From positions 128,796 to 192,795 of the forward strand of contig NZ_WQMS01000013.1 in the NCBI RefSeq assembly GCF_009753715.1: DNA of 64,000 bases. Reading direction: 5' to 3'. Every line of letters starts with the position of its first letter. The stretch's first letter is position 1. The notes below the pieces were generated by a model, which worked only from the letters and a program-made list of their open reading frames with translations, ran no database searches and was not told where the DNA came from. Positions 56,745 to 63,636 of the stretch are shown piece by piece. The translations under genes and the position numbers were made by a program. This DNA comes from Sphingomonas horti (GTDB lineage Bacteria > Pseudomonadota > Alphaproteobacteria > Sphingomonadales > Sphingomonadaceae).

Positions 56745-56772
56745 GCCGGGTTGTTTTTCTTTTCCACCCGGC
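56745..56772 (+). promoter_or_regulatory. Hairpin with pyrimidine loop before leader ORF 1
   Basis: GCCGGGT (56745-56751) pairs with ACCCGGC (56766-56772) around a T/C-rich 14-nt loop, 12 nt before the first leader ATG. The second copy has no equal stem at this place. It could hide or set the leader's ribosome entry, since no Shine-Dalgarno sequence is visible. Confidence 0.45.
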
Positions 56773-56784
56773 CATATTGCCTGC

Positions 56785-56841
56785 ATGAACATCGCTTTTC
56801 CTTCTTCCTGTGAGCCGCAGCGCCTGAAAATCGGCGGTTAG
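56785..56841 (+). CDS. Leader peptide 1 (18 codons)
   Basis: A predicted 18-residue ORF, MNIAFPSSCEPQRLKIGG, ending in TAG at 56839-56841. It is judged real because a second 18-codon ORF (57342-57398) lies at the same place in a duplicated unit. The two share the ATG context (GGC..CATAT.GC....ATGAA), an Glu-Pro then Leu-Lys/Arg-Ile pattern near the C terminus, the same length and the same TAG stop directly against a conserved stem-loop. No Shine-Dalgarno sequence is seen. It is likely to be a cis-acting leader rather than a functional peptide. Confidence 0.6.
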   Translation: MNIAFPSSCEPQRLKIGG

Positions 56842-56875
56842 CCGGACGCGCGCTGCGCCAGCGTCCGCGTCCGGC
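56832..56875 (+). promoter_or_regulatory. Stem-loop 1 after leader peptide 1, with a competing short hairpin
   Basis: GCCGGACGCG (56841-56850) pairs with CGCGTCCGGC (56866-56875), capped by CGCTG-CGC-CAGCG; the stem begins at the last base of the leader stop codon. A short alternative hairpin CGGC-N5-GCCG (56832-56844) uses the same 5' arm and spans the stop codon, so a terminating ribosome could decide which fold forms. There is no following T-run. Copy 2 has the same design with a compensating base-pair change. Confidence 0.7.
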
Positions 56876-56977
56876 ACACGGCGTTCGGTCCAACAATCCG
56901 GACCACGCCCGGCGACCATGCCCCTCACCTGCGAGGCACCGCACCCGCGGCGCCTCGCCCCCGGAAAGGAAAAGAAA

Positions 56978-57292
56978 ATGGCCACCCGGCTTGCGCCACG
57001 CACGCACCCCCTGTCCCCAGCCGCCTCGGAAGCCGAGGCGCTGCTCGATCGCTACCCCTCGCTCGGCGATCGGGAGCTCGAGCGGTTGATCGCGATCTTC
57101 CCGCGCCTGCCGATCCTTGACGTCGGGCTGATGTCGAGCGACGCCGATCTGGCCCCGAAAATGGAGCGGTTCCGGCAGGACCATGCCGACCGGCTGGAGC
57201 CGTCGGCGGCCAAGTCGCTGCTGTTCGTGCTCCTGTACCTGGCGCTGCCGGTGATGTTGACGATCGGCTTTCTCTGGTGGATGCTCAGTTGA
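56978..57292 (+). CDS. Small C-tail-anchored membrane protein, paralogue 1
   Basis: A 104-residue protein of no known family. A cytoplasmic helical part (EALLDRYPSLGDRELERLIAIFPRLPILD, then LAPKMERFRQDHADRL) precedes one or two C-terminal hydrophobic helices ending LWWMLS. It aligns along nearly its whole length with the next gene (LL.RYP, ELE.LI..FP.LP..D..LM, LA.K.E.F..DH, LWW.MS), so the two are tandem paralogues. AAAGGA precedes ATG 56978; in-frame codons upstream are less likely. A 103-nt leader follows stem-loop 1. Confidence 0.82.
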   Translation: MATRLAPRTHPLSPAASEAEALLDRYPSLGDRELERLIAIFPRLPILDVGLMSSDADLAPKMERFRQDHADRLEPSAAKSLLFVLLYLALPVMLTIGFLWWMLS

Positions 57293-57341
57293 ACTGCGAT
57301 GCCGGACTTGAAGCCGAAGTATTAAGGCCCATATCGCAATC

Positions 57342-57398
57342 ATGAAGACCTGTTCGTTCATCCCCAATCCGGAGCCTCTGCGGATCATCGGCCAATAG
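57342..57398 (+). CDS. Leader peptide 2 (18 codons)
   Basis: A predicted 18-residue ORF, MKTCSFIPNPEPLRIIGQ, stop TAG at 57396-57398, starting 50 nt after the paralogue 1 stop. It mirrors leader 1 in length, ATG context, C-terminal Glu-Pro...Leu-Arg-Ile...Gly pattern, stop codon and contact with the following stem-loop. AAGG at about 57324 is a weak ribosome site. The conserved end of the peptide may be read by the ribosome as a sensor, but what it senses is unknown. Confidence 0.6.
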   Translation: MKTCSFIPNPEPLRIIGQ

Positions 57399-57431
57399 CC
57401 GGACGTGCGCTTCGCCAGCGGTCACGTCCGG
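57389..57431 (+). promoter_or_regulatory. Stem-loop 2 after leader peptide 2, with a competing short hairpin
   Basis: CCGGACGTG (57399-57407) pairs with CACGTCCGG (57423-57431), capped by CGCT-TCGCC-AGCG. Against copy 1, the eighth pair changes from C-G to T-A, a compensatory double change. CGGC-N5-GCCG (57389-57401) again overlaps the leader stop codon and competes for the 5' arm. This supports a conserved RNA fold. Confidence 0.7.
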
Positions 57432-57570
57432 TGTGCGAGGCATCCGAACATCTTGAGCGGCTGTTCCCGCCGGCTCTCCCCAAATGCTTCCGATGCCAGG
57501 CGGATTTATTCGTCATCGGCGAGTGCTGCCCGCGACGCGCGGCGGCCTCGCCGCAGCAGAGGAGCACATC

Positions 57571-57900
57571 ATGGCAACGCTGGTCCACCAGCCCCTTTTC
57601 TCGCAACCGCGCCCGCCTTCGGAGCGCACGCTGAAGGTCGAGCAATTGCTGACCCGCTATCCCGACATCAGCGAGAAGGAACTCGCATTCCTGGTCGGGA
57701 GCTTTCCCTATCTTCCGCCCGTCGACCTGAGCCTGATGCTGGCCGACAACAGGCTCGCGGAAAAGCTGGAATCCTTCCACCGCGATCATGGGCACATGCT
57801 GGTCGCGCCGCGCACCTGGCTGCTGGCGGCCCTTTTCTCAACCGCGGCACTGGCCGGAGCCATCCTGTGGTGGGTGATGAGCGCGGCAGGCGGGGCCTAG
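57571..57900 (+). CDS. Small C-tail-anchored membrane protein, paralogue 2
   Basis: A 109-residue paralogue of the gene at 56978-57292. The conserved core (VEQLLTRYPDISEKELAFLV, FPYLPPVDLSLML, LAEKLESFHRDH) is followed by a C-terminal membrane helix ending LWWVMS. Function is unknown. AGAGGAG lies seven bases before ATG 57571. The 140 nt between stem-loop 2 and the start hold nothing else obvious. The globin gene starts 14 nt downstream, so the two are almost certainly co-transcribed. Confidence 0.84.
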   Translation: MATLVHQPLFSQPRPPSERTLKVEQLLTRYPDISEKELAFLVGSFPYLPPVDLSLMLADNRLAEKLESFHRDHGHMLVAPRTWLLAALFSTAALAGAILWWVMSAAGGA

Positions 57901-57914
57901 CAGAGGAGCGACAG

Positions 57915-58334
57915 GTGAGAACCAGCATCAGCAAACAGCAGGCCACGATCGTAGCCGCAACCCTGCCCTCCATCCTCGCGAGGCGTCAGCAGTTCGAAGC
58001 CGCCATGGCCGGTCACATGGCCCGGCGCGGCCCCTTCGATCCGGCCAAGCACCGCTATCAGGTCACGGCGGCCTCGATCATCGACATGCTGCTCGACCAC
58101 GCCGGCGGCATCGCCGAGGATGGCGGAATCGCGATCATCCCGCATCACGGGCAGCGCCATCAACGGATGGCGATCGAGGGCGATCACTATTCCGCCTTCG
58201 GCGACGGGCTGGCGCCGATCCTCCGTGATGTCATCCCAGCCGAGGCGAGCCCCGAGGCGATTGCGGCCTGGGGCGACGCCTTTTGGGCGATCACGCGCTC
58301 TGTGATGGCCGATGCCATGCGGCTCGCCGCGTGA
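57915..58334 (+). CDS. Single-domain globin-like protein
   Basis: A 139-residue protein starting at GTG 57915 (GAGGAG six bases upstream). It follows the pattern of bacterial single-domain and flavohaemoglobin globins: ISKQQATIVAATLPSIL resembles the A helix, and the proximal His is probably His82, nine residues before HYSAFGDGL, the same spacing as His85 to HY in Vitreoscilla haemoglobin. The AWGDAFWAIT helix also fits. There is no reductase domain. A role in oxygen or nitric oxide binding is expected by family. The likely operon mate is the small membrane protein upstream. Confidence 0.8.
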   Translation: MRTSISKQQATIVAATLPSILARRQQFEAAMAGHMARRGPFDPAKHRYQVTAASIIDMLLDHAGGIAEDGGIAIIPHHGQRHQRMAIEGDHYSAFGDGLAPILRDVIPAEASPEAIAAWGDAFWAITRSVMADAMRLAA

Positions 58335-58404
58335 CGCGGCGCAGCCTTCAACCCGCGTCGCCGGCACCGCCGCGGCGCGGTTCGACCCTGATCAAGATGG
58401 AGTA

Positions 58405-58590
58405 ATGACATTGACGACTATTCGAATGCGCCAGCGCCGGGCGGCGGCTGCCGTTCTCGCCCTTTCGCGCGGACGTGCCGCGCTCGGCCGTGATTTTCCC
58501 GAGATGGACAGGGCGCTGCTCGTGCCGGCGGCGGCCTTGATCGCGCTGACCGGCGCGATGCTGGCGGCGGTGATCCACCCGCTCTTCTAA
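58405..58590 (+). CDS. Small membrane protein, 61 residues
   Basis: A basic N-terminal half (IRMRQRRAAAAVLALSRGRAAL) is followed by one hydrophobic C-terminal helix (LLVPAAALIALTGAMLAAVIH). GATGGAG before ATG 58405 supports translation. No family is recognised. It lies 70 nt after the globin gene in the same direction and may belong to that unit. Confidence 0.65.
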   Translation: MTLTTIRMRQRRAAAAVLALSRGRAALGRDFPEMDRALLVPAAALIALTGAMLAAVIHPLF

Positions 58591-58614
58591 AGCCGGATGG
58601 ATCAGCTTGATCGG

Positions 58615-58696
58615 TCATTGCGAGCGCAGCGAAGCGATCCAGCCTTAGCGGCTGGATCGCTTCGTCCCCCGGATCAACCCGGGGCCTTCGCAATGA
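58615..58696. repeat. Alphaproteobacterial intergenic palindrome (TCATTGCGAGC type)
   Basis: Outer ends TCATTGCGA and TTCGCAATGA are complementary; inside, GAAGCGATCCAGC/GCTGGATCGCTTC forms a 13-bp stem and CCCCGG/CCGGGG a second one. Elements with this TCATTGCGAGCGCAGCGAAGCGATCCAG motif are common between genes in alphaproteobacteria. It differs from the CCCTCCC-type repeats elsewhere in the window. Confidence 0.75.
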
Positions 58697-58705
58697 GGAT
58701 CCAAC

Positions 58706-58742
58706 GAAAAAGGCCGCCGGAGACATCTCCGGCGGCCTTTTG
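58706..58742. terminator. Bidirectional Rho-independent terminator
   Basis: GGCCGCCGGAG (58712-58722) pairs with CTCCGGCGGCC (58727-58737) around a 4-nt loop, with an A-run before and TTTT after. It works in both directions: for the rightward small gene at 58405 and for the leftward gene ending at 58768. Confidence 0.88.
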
Positions 58743-58767
58743 CCTGGGCGAGAATCCTCGCCGTGGC

Positions 58768-58980
58768 TCAGGCGGGGTGAGGTGCGTCGACCTGCGGCTC
58801 CTTGAACGACGCCGGGCACATCGGGCTGATCGGATCGCTGGCCGGAAACGTCTCCTCCAGCGCCTCGTCCAGCAGCTTGTCTTGCCAGTCGGTCCAGAAT
58901 TTCCGGTCCGAGGCGGCCATGAAAAGGGAAGTCAATTTCGTCTCCATAAAATCGATCCGCAAGTATTCCAGCGAATTCAT
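58768..58980 (-). CDS. Small stress-associated protein with a FPASDP motif
   Basis: About 70 residues from ATG 58980, though starts at 58947 or 58920 are possible and none has a good ribosome site. The segment LLDEALEETFPASDPISP resembles a motif (DEALxExFPASDPP) found in many short alphaproteobacterial proteins of unknown function. An EcfG-consensus promoter lies immediately upstream and a terminator immediately downstream, which makes a stress-induced single-gene unit likely. With that promoter, the transcript would start about 7 nt before ATG 58980. Confidence 0.7.
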   Translation of the reverse strand: MNSLEYLRIDFMETKLTSLFMAASDRKFWTDWQDKLLDEALEETFPASDPISPMCPASFKEPQVDAPHPA

Positions 58981-58993
58981 CAAGTCTCGACTC

Positions 58994-59018
58994 AACGATT
59001 ATTTCCTCGTTTTGTTCC
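58994..59018 (-). promoter_or_regulatory. EcfG-type promoter of the small FPASDP gene
   Basis: On the minus strand GGAAC (59018-59014) and CGTT (58997-58994) are separated by exactly 16 nt, a perfect EcfG consensus. Predicted start of transcription is near 58987, just before the small gene. Confidence 0.7.
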
Positions 59019-59045
59019 ATCGCAAGAAAATCCGGCGGTTCCGCA

Positions 59046-59711
59046 TCAGGACGGCCCCGGCGCCATGCGGAAGCAGTCCGGGCTGAGGTCGCGGACGTGC
59101 CGGCAGAAGGCATCGGCCGCGGCGGGGCTGTCGAACGGGCCGATCTGCAGGTGAGTGAGGCGGCCATCGAAGCGGAAGGACGGGACGAGCGGCGGCGCCG
59201 GCTTCAGCCGTGCCCAGAGCCGCTCCGCATTCGCGCGGCTCGAAAAGGCGCCGACCTGCACGCGCCAGCCGGCAGCGGCGGGCCGCGCCGAGGAACGCGG
59301 CGACGGCAGCGGCGCTCCGATCACGGCGAGCGCCTCCGCGGCGGCGGGCAGGCCGGCCTTCGCCGCGTGTGCGATCAATTGCCGTCCCTGATCCTCGTCC
59401 TTCGGCGCATAGACGCCGTTCAGCAGGATCGTGCCCAGCACATATTGCGCGCGCCGGTCGCCGCGCACGGCGCCCTTGCGCAGCCAGGGCACGGCCTCGC
59501 GCTGCTTGCCGTTCTGGTAGAGGACCAGGCCATATTCGGCCTCGCCCTTGGCCGAGCCGAGCTGGACGGCCTTTTCGAACCAGCGCTCGGCCTTGGCCGG
59601 GTCGAGCGGCACGCCGGCGCCGGTCTTATAGGCTCGGCCGAGGCGATAGGCATGGTCCGCATCCCCGGCGGGCGCCGCCGCGAGCAGGCCGGTCAGCACC
59701 AGGGCAAGCAT
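59046..59711 (-). CDS. Sel1-repeat and SPOR domain secreted protein
   Basis: A 221-residue protein with a short signal peptide (LALVLTGLLAAAPAGDA). About three Sel1-type repeats follow (AYRLGRAYKTGAGVPLDPAKAERWFEKAV, then the AEYGLVLYQNG and AQYVLGTILLNG units), and a C-terminal SPOR domain (WRVQVGAFSSRANAERLWARL). SPOR domains bind denuded peptidoglycan at division sites, so it likely acts in the periplasm near the septum. One nt separates it from the upstream peptidase gene. Confidence 0.85.
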   Translation of the reverse strand: MLALVLTGLLAAAPAGDADHAYRLGRAYKTGAGVPLDPAKAERWFEKAVQLGSAKGEAEYGLVLYQNGKQREAVPWLRKGAVRGDRRAQYVLGTILLNGVYAPKDEDQGRQLIAHAAKAGLPAAAEALAVIGAPLPSPRSSARPAAAGWRVQVGAFSSRANAERLWARLKPAPPLVPSFRFDGRLTHLQIGPFDSPAAADAFCRHVRDLSPDCFRMAPGPS

Positions 59712-59712
59712 C

Positions 59713-60960
59713 TCACACCGGCTGGTCGATGCTCGACGGCGGCTCGCTGAAGAATTTCGGGCCCGCCGGCGTCATGTGGAAGCAATCCTCCAGCCGCACG
59801 CCGAATTTGCCCGGCAGGTAGAGGCCCGGCTCGTTCGAGAAGCACATGCCGACCGCCAGCGGCGTGGTCTCGCCATGGACCAGGTTGACCGGCTCGTGCC
59901 CGTCCATGCCGATGCCGTGGCCGGTGCGGTGCGACAGGCCCGGGAGCTTGTAGCCGGGGCCATAGCCTTCGCGCTCGTAAAAGGCGCGGACGGCATCGTC
60001 GACCTTGCCGGCGGGCGTGCCGAGCCGGGCGGCCCGCATCGCCACGCGCTGCCCTTCGGCCACGGTGTCGAACACGCGGCGCACGTCCGCCGGCACCTTG
60101 CCGAAGACCAAGGTGCGGCTGATGTCGGACGCGTAGCCGTCGACGGTGCAGCCGCAGTCGATCAACACGACCTCCCCTTCGCGGACGAATTGCGGCTTGC
60201 CGGAGCCGTGTGGATAGGCGGCCGCTTCGCCGAGCAGCACCAGCGCGCCGTCGGCACTGCCGCCCAGCGCCTGGGTGGCGGCGACGATCATCGCCGCCAC
60301 CTGGTCGCGAGTCATGCCTTCCCTGATCCGCGGCGCCGTCCAGCGGATCGCGGCGATGGTTATGTCGTTCGCCTTCTGCATCAGCGCGATCTCGGCCGCC
60401 GTCTTGTGCATCCGGCAACCGCGCACGACCGGATTGGCGGAAACCAGCCGGACCCCCGACAGCAGCGCGCCGAGCCCGTCGCTGGCGAAGAAGCGCACCG
60501 TCTCCTCGATCCCGATCGGGCCGCGATCGAGGCGGCGTTCCTTCAGCCATTTCGCGATCACCGCGGTCGGGCTTTCATCCTCCTGCCAGACCCGGATTTC
60601 GGCCGGGATGCCGAGCGTTTCCTGCACCGAGGGCCGCTCGAAGAAAGGCGTGACGATCAGCGGTTCGCCCGAGACCGGGAGCACGGCCGCCGTCAGCCGT
60701 TCGCTGCGCCACCAGCGCACGCCGGTGAAGTAGATCAGTGACGAGCCCGGCTCGATCACCACCGCCGAAAGCCCGTTCCGCCGCATCAGCTCCTGCGCGC
60801 GCGCCAGCCTGGCCGACCGCTCCTCGCGGCCGATCGGGACGATGTCGCCGGTCATGTTCTTCAGGTCGGACGTGTCGATCTCGGCGGCGAAGGCCATCGA
60901 CGGCAGCAGGGTGGAAAGGCCAAGCAGGCCGGCGGTCTGGAGGAGCTGGCGGCGGTTCAT
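59713..60960 (-). CDS. M24 family metallopeptidase (Xaa-Pro aminopeptidase-like), Tat-exported
   Basis: A 415-residue pita-bread-fold peptidase. The N terminus MNRRQLLQTAGLLGLS is a likely twin-arginine signal, cut after SMAFAA. Metal-binding blocks are VLIDCGCTVDGYASDISRT, LSHRTGHGIGMDGHE and FSNEPGLYLPGKFGVRLEDC. It should remove N-terminal residues next to proline, in the periplasm. It is divergent from the symporter gene and lies directly before the SPOR gene. Confidence 0.92.
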   Translation of the reverse strand: MNRRQLLQTAGLLGLSTLLPSMAFAAEIDTSDLKNMTGDIVPIGREERSARLARAQELMRRNGLSAVVIEPGSSLIYFTGVRWWRSERLTAAVLPVSGEPLIVTPFFERPSVQETLGIPAEIRVWQEDESPTAVIAKWLKERRLDRGPIGIEETVRFFASDGLGALLSGVRLVSANPVVRGCRMHKTAAEIALMQKANDITIAAIRWTAPRIREGMTRDQVAAMIVAATQALGGSADGALVLLGEAAAYPHGSGKPQFVREGEVVLIDCGCTVDGYASDISRTLVFGKVPADVRRVFDTVAEGQRVAMRAARLGTPAGKVDDAVRAFYEREGYGPGYKLPGLSHRTGHGIGMDGHEPVNLVHGETTPLAVGMCFSNEPGLYLPGKFGVRLEDCFHMTPAGPKFFSEPPSSIDQPV

Positions 60961-61059
60961 GGTCCTTTCGTCGGGCCCGAATGCACGGCTGTCAACGGCA
61001 GCGCTTGACCGGCGCGCGCGGATCGCCTTCACACGGGCGCGAAAGAGGGGAACCGCTGC

Positions 61060-62361
61060 GTGGCCAAACGACTGACCTACATGATTCTCGCCGGCCTGGT
61101 GCTCGGCATCGTCGTCGGCTGGGTGCTGAACGCGTCGATCGCGGACCAGGCGCAGCTGAAGGCGATCGCCGGCTATCTTTCGATCGTCACCACCGTGTTC
61201 CTGCACATGATCAAGATGATCATCGCGCCCCTGGTGTTCGGCACGCTCGTCGTCGGCATCGCGCATATGGGCGACACCGCGGCGCTGGGTCGCGTCGGCC
61301 TCAAGTCGGTCGGCTGGTTCCTGAGCGCCAGCCTGATGTCGCTGACCCTGGGCCTGATCCTGTCGCACATCCTGCAGCCGGGCGCCGCGCTGAACCTGCC
61401 GCTGCCGCCCGCGACCGAGAGCAGCGGCATCGACCGGAGCGCCTTCGACGTCGCGAAGATCATCACCCATATCTTCCCGACCTCGATCATCGACGCGATG
61501 GCGACCAACGAGATCCTGCAGATCGTCGTTTTCGCCGTCTTCTTCGGCGTCGCGATCACGTCCGTCGGCGAGCGCGCGGCGCCGCTGGTGAAGGCGGCCG
61601 AAGGACTGGTCGCGGTGATGCTGCGCGTGACCGACTATGTGATGCGCTTCGCGCCCTACGCCGTGTTCGCGGCGGTGGCGGCGACGCTGGCCGAGGAAGG
61701 GCCCGGCGTGATCGGCAAGCTCGCCTATTTCATGGGCAGCGTCTATCTGGGCCTGGCCCTGCTCTGGGTATTCCTGGGGCTGCTCGCCTTCCTGGTGATC
61801 GGGCGGCGCGCGGGCCGGCTGTTCCGCTACATCCGCGAGCCGATCCTGGTCGCTTTCTCGACCGCGTCGTCGGAAGCCGCCTTTCCGCGCACGCTGGAGG
61901 CGCTCGACCGGTTCGGCGCGCCGCCGCGCATCTCCAGCTTCGTGCTGCCGCTCGGCTATTCGTTCAACCTGGACGGATCGATGATGTACATGACGTTCGC
62001 GTCACTGTTCATTGCTCAAGCCTACGGCATCCACCTCGACCTCGGCACGCAGATCGCGATGCTGCTGACGCTGATGATCACGTCCAAGGGCATTGCCGGC
62101 GTGCCGCGCGCGAGCCTTGTCGTAATCGCGGCGACGCTGGCGCAGTTCAACCTGCCCGAAGCCGGGCTGCTGCTGATCCTGGCAATCGACCATTTCCTCG
62201 ACATGGGGCGATCGGCCACCAACGTGGTCGGCAACGCGGTGGCGAGCGTGGTCGTGGCGCGCTGGGAAGGCGAGCTCGATCCGGAGGCGCCGCCGGAGAT
62301 CGAGCCGGCGCCCGCCCCGTCCGGCCGCACCGACACGCCGCCGGCGGAGAATTGGGGCTGA
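61060..62361 (+). CDS. Dicarboxylate/amino acid:cation symporter (DAACS family)
   Basis: A 433-residue inner-membrane symporter related to DctA/GltP. It starts at GTG 61060 with AAGAGGGG upstream. Family signatures are FLHMIKMIIAPLVFGTLVVGIAHMGD, the serine-rich FSTASSEAAFPRTLEAL hairpin loop and SLDGSMMYM-like FNLDGSMMYMTFA. It imports C4-dicarboxylates or glutamate/aspartate with H+ or Na+. The acidic Pro-rich tail is unremarkable. One base separates its stop from the LysE gene. Confidence 0.93.
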   Translation: MAKRLTYMILAGLVLGIVVGWVLNASIADQAQLKAIAGYLSIVTTVFLHMIKMIIAPLVFGTLVVGIAHMGDTAALGRVGLKSVGWFLSASLMSLTLGLILSHILQPGAALNLPLPPATESSGIDRSAFDVAKIITHIFPTSIIDAMATNEILQIVVFAVFFGVAITSVGERAAPLVKAAEGLVAVMLRVTDYVMRFAPYAVFAAVAATLAEEGPGVIGKLAYFMGSVYLGLALLWVFLGLLAFLVIGRRAGRLFRYIREPILVAFSTASSEAAFPRTLEALDRFGAPPRISSFVLPLGYSFNLDGSMMYMTFASLFIAQAYGIHLDLGTQIAMLLTLMITSKGIAGVPRASLVVIAATLAQFNLPEAGLLLILAIDHFLDMGRSATNVVGNAVASVVVARWEGELDPEAPPEIEPAPAPSGRTDTPPAENWG

Positions 62362-62362
62362 G

Positions 62363-63007
62363 ATGCTCGACATCGGCGGTTACGAGCTGCTGCCGGACTG
62401 GCCGCGCTTCGCCGCCTTCGCGCTCGCTGGCCTCGCGCTGAACATCGTCCCCGGCGCCGACATGACGTTCGTGATCACGGCGGGTGCGCGCGGCGGTCGG
62501 CGGGCGGGCGTGATCGCCGCCTTGGGGATCGGCGTCGGCACGTTCGCGCATATCCTTGCCGCCGTGCTGGGCCTGTCGGCGCTGCTAATGGCGTCGGAGA
62601 CGCTGTTCGACGCGCTGAAGCTGATCGGTGCCGCCTATCTGCTCTACGTAGCGGTCTCGCTGGTGCGAGGCGGCCGGGACGCGGGCGCGGCGCCGGTGCC
62701 CGCGCACCGGCTGTTCCGGTCCGCGGTGCTGGTCAATCTCACGAACCCTAAAGTGGCGCTGTTCTTCCTCGCCTTCCTGCCGCAATTCGTCGACCCGGCC
62801 GCGCGGGTGCCGGCGCTGCAGATCCTCTGCCTGGGCTTATGGTTCAACCTTATCGGCACGCTGGTGAACGCGTTGATCGGCGTCGGCGCGGCCGGAGCGG
62901 CAGCAAGGCTCGGCCGAATCCGCTGGTTCGCGCGGGCGGCACGCTGGGCCGCGGCGACATTGCTCGGCGGCCTGGCGGTGCAGCTCGCGCTCGCGGAGCG
63001 GCGCTAG
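62363..63007 (+). CDS. LysE/RhtB family exporter
   Basis: A 214-residue, six-helix exporter of amino acids or derivatives. The first helix ends NIVPGADMTFVITAGARGGRRAGV, matching the LysE/RhtB P-G-P-like motif, and SAVLVNLTNPKVALFFLAFLPQFV is the central signature. Together with the symporter upstream it forms a two-gene unit. Its stop overlaps the convergent GNAT gene. Confidence 0.92.
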   Translation: MLDIGGYELLPDWPRFAAFALAGLALNIVPGADMTFVITAGARGGRRAGVIAALGIGVGTFAHILAAVLGLSALLMASETLFDALKLIGAAYLLYVAVSLVRGGRDAGAAPVPAHRLFRSAVLVNLTNPKVALFFLAFLPQFVDPAARVPALQILCLGLWFNLIGTLVNALIGVGAAGAAARLGRIRWFARAARWAAATLLGGLAVQLALAERR

Positions 63008-63636
63008 CCCAGCCGCGCCGTCGAATAAGGCGTCAGGACCTGCCAGCCCAGCGATTCGTACAGCGCGCGGCCTTCCGCGGTGGCGACGAGCACGAAGCGG
63101 CTTGCCGGATCGGCGCGTGCCCCGGCCAGGCCGACCATCAGGGCCGCGCCCAACCCGCGGCGGCGGTGCGGCCCTTCGGTGACGATGCGGTCGAAGGCGA
63201 ACACGCCGTCTCGCTCGACCGCATGGCCCGAAGCGGCGACCATGTTATCCGCCGCCCGGATGAGTCCGCGCACGGCGCCTGAATCGGGGCGCAGGTCCAG
63301 GCGGTAACCGGCTGGCACCGGCCGCAGCGGCATGAGGCTGTCGCACGTCATCAGGCTGCCGGTTCGCTCGACGGACCAGCGCGACGGGAGCAGGTGCGCC
63401 ATAAGCTCCGGCGGCGCGCAGAGCTTCAGGACGGCGAGCGGATCGTCGATCGCGCGGCCGAGATCGGCAAGGCCGGGCGCCGGCCGCGCGAACACGTGGC
63501 GGCGCGATTCCGTGTCGCTCCGCGTCTCCACGCGCAGGCCGCCATGGTCGGGCACCGGCAGGGGAAGCCCCCGGCTGATCGAGCGAGCCGCCAGCCAGGC
63601 GGCGACGAGCGCGGGGTCGGCCCCCGCTTCAGGCAT
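63004..63636 (-). CDS. GNAT family N-acetyltransferase
   Basis: A 210-residue protein. The acetyl-CoA site is RIVTEGPHRRRGLGAALMVGL and the final FVLVATAEGRALYESLGWQ is standard for GNATs. The N-terminal ~110 residues form an extra domain without clear relatives. ATG 63636 overlaps the upstream GST stop by 8 nt; an ATG 12 codons earlier is possible but lies further into the GST gene. Confidence 0.87.
   Translation of the reverse strand: MPEAGADPALVAAWLAARSISRGLPLPVPDHGGLRVETRSDTESRRHVFARPAPGLADLGRAIDDPLAVLKLCAPPELMAHLLPSRWSVERTGSLMTCDSLMPLRPVPAGYRLDLRPDSGAVRGLIRAADNMVAASGHAVERDGVFAFDRIVTEGPHRRRGLGAALMVGLAGARADPASRFVLVATAEGRALYESLGWQVLTPYSTARLG

Noticed and set aside
56841-56875. Stem-loop 1 as an intrinsic terminator
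   Set aside because: No run of T follows either stem-loop 1 or stem-loop 2, and a gene follows in the same direction each time. A regulatory fold fits better.
59039-59043. Minus-strand GGAAC as another EcfG -35 box near the SPOR gene
   Set aside because: No CGTT lies 16-17 nt downstream on that strand.
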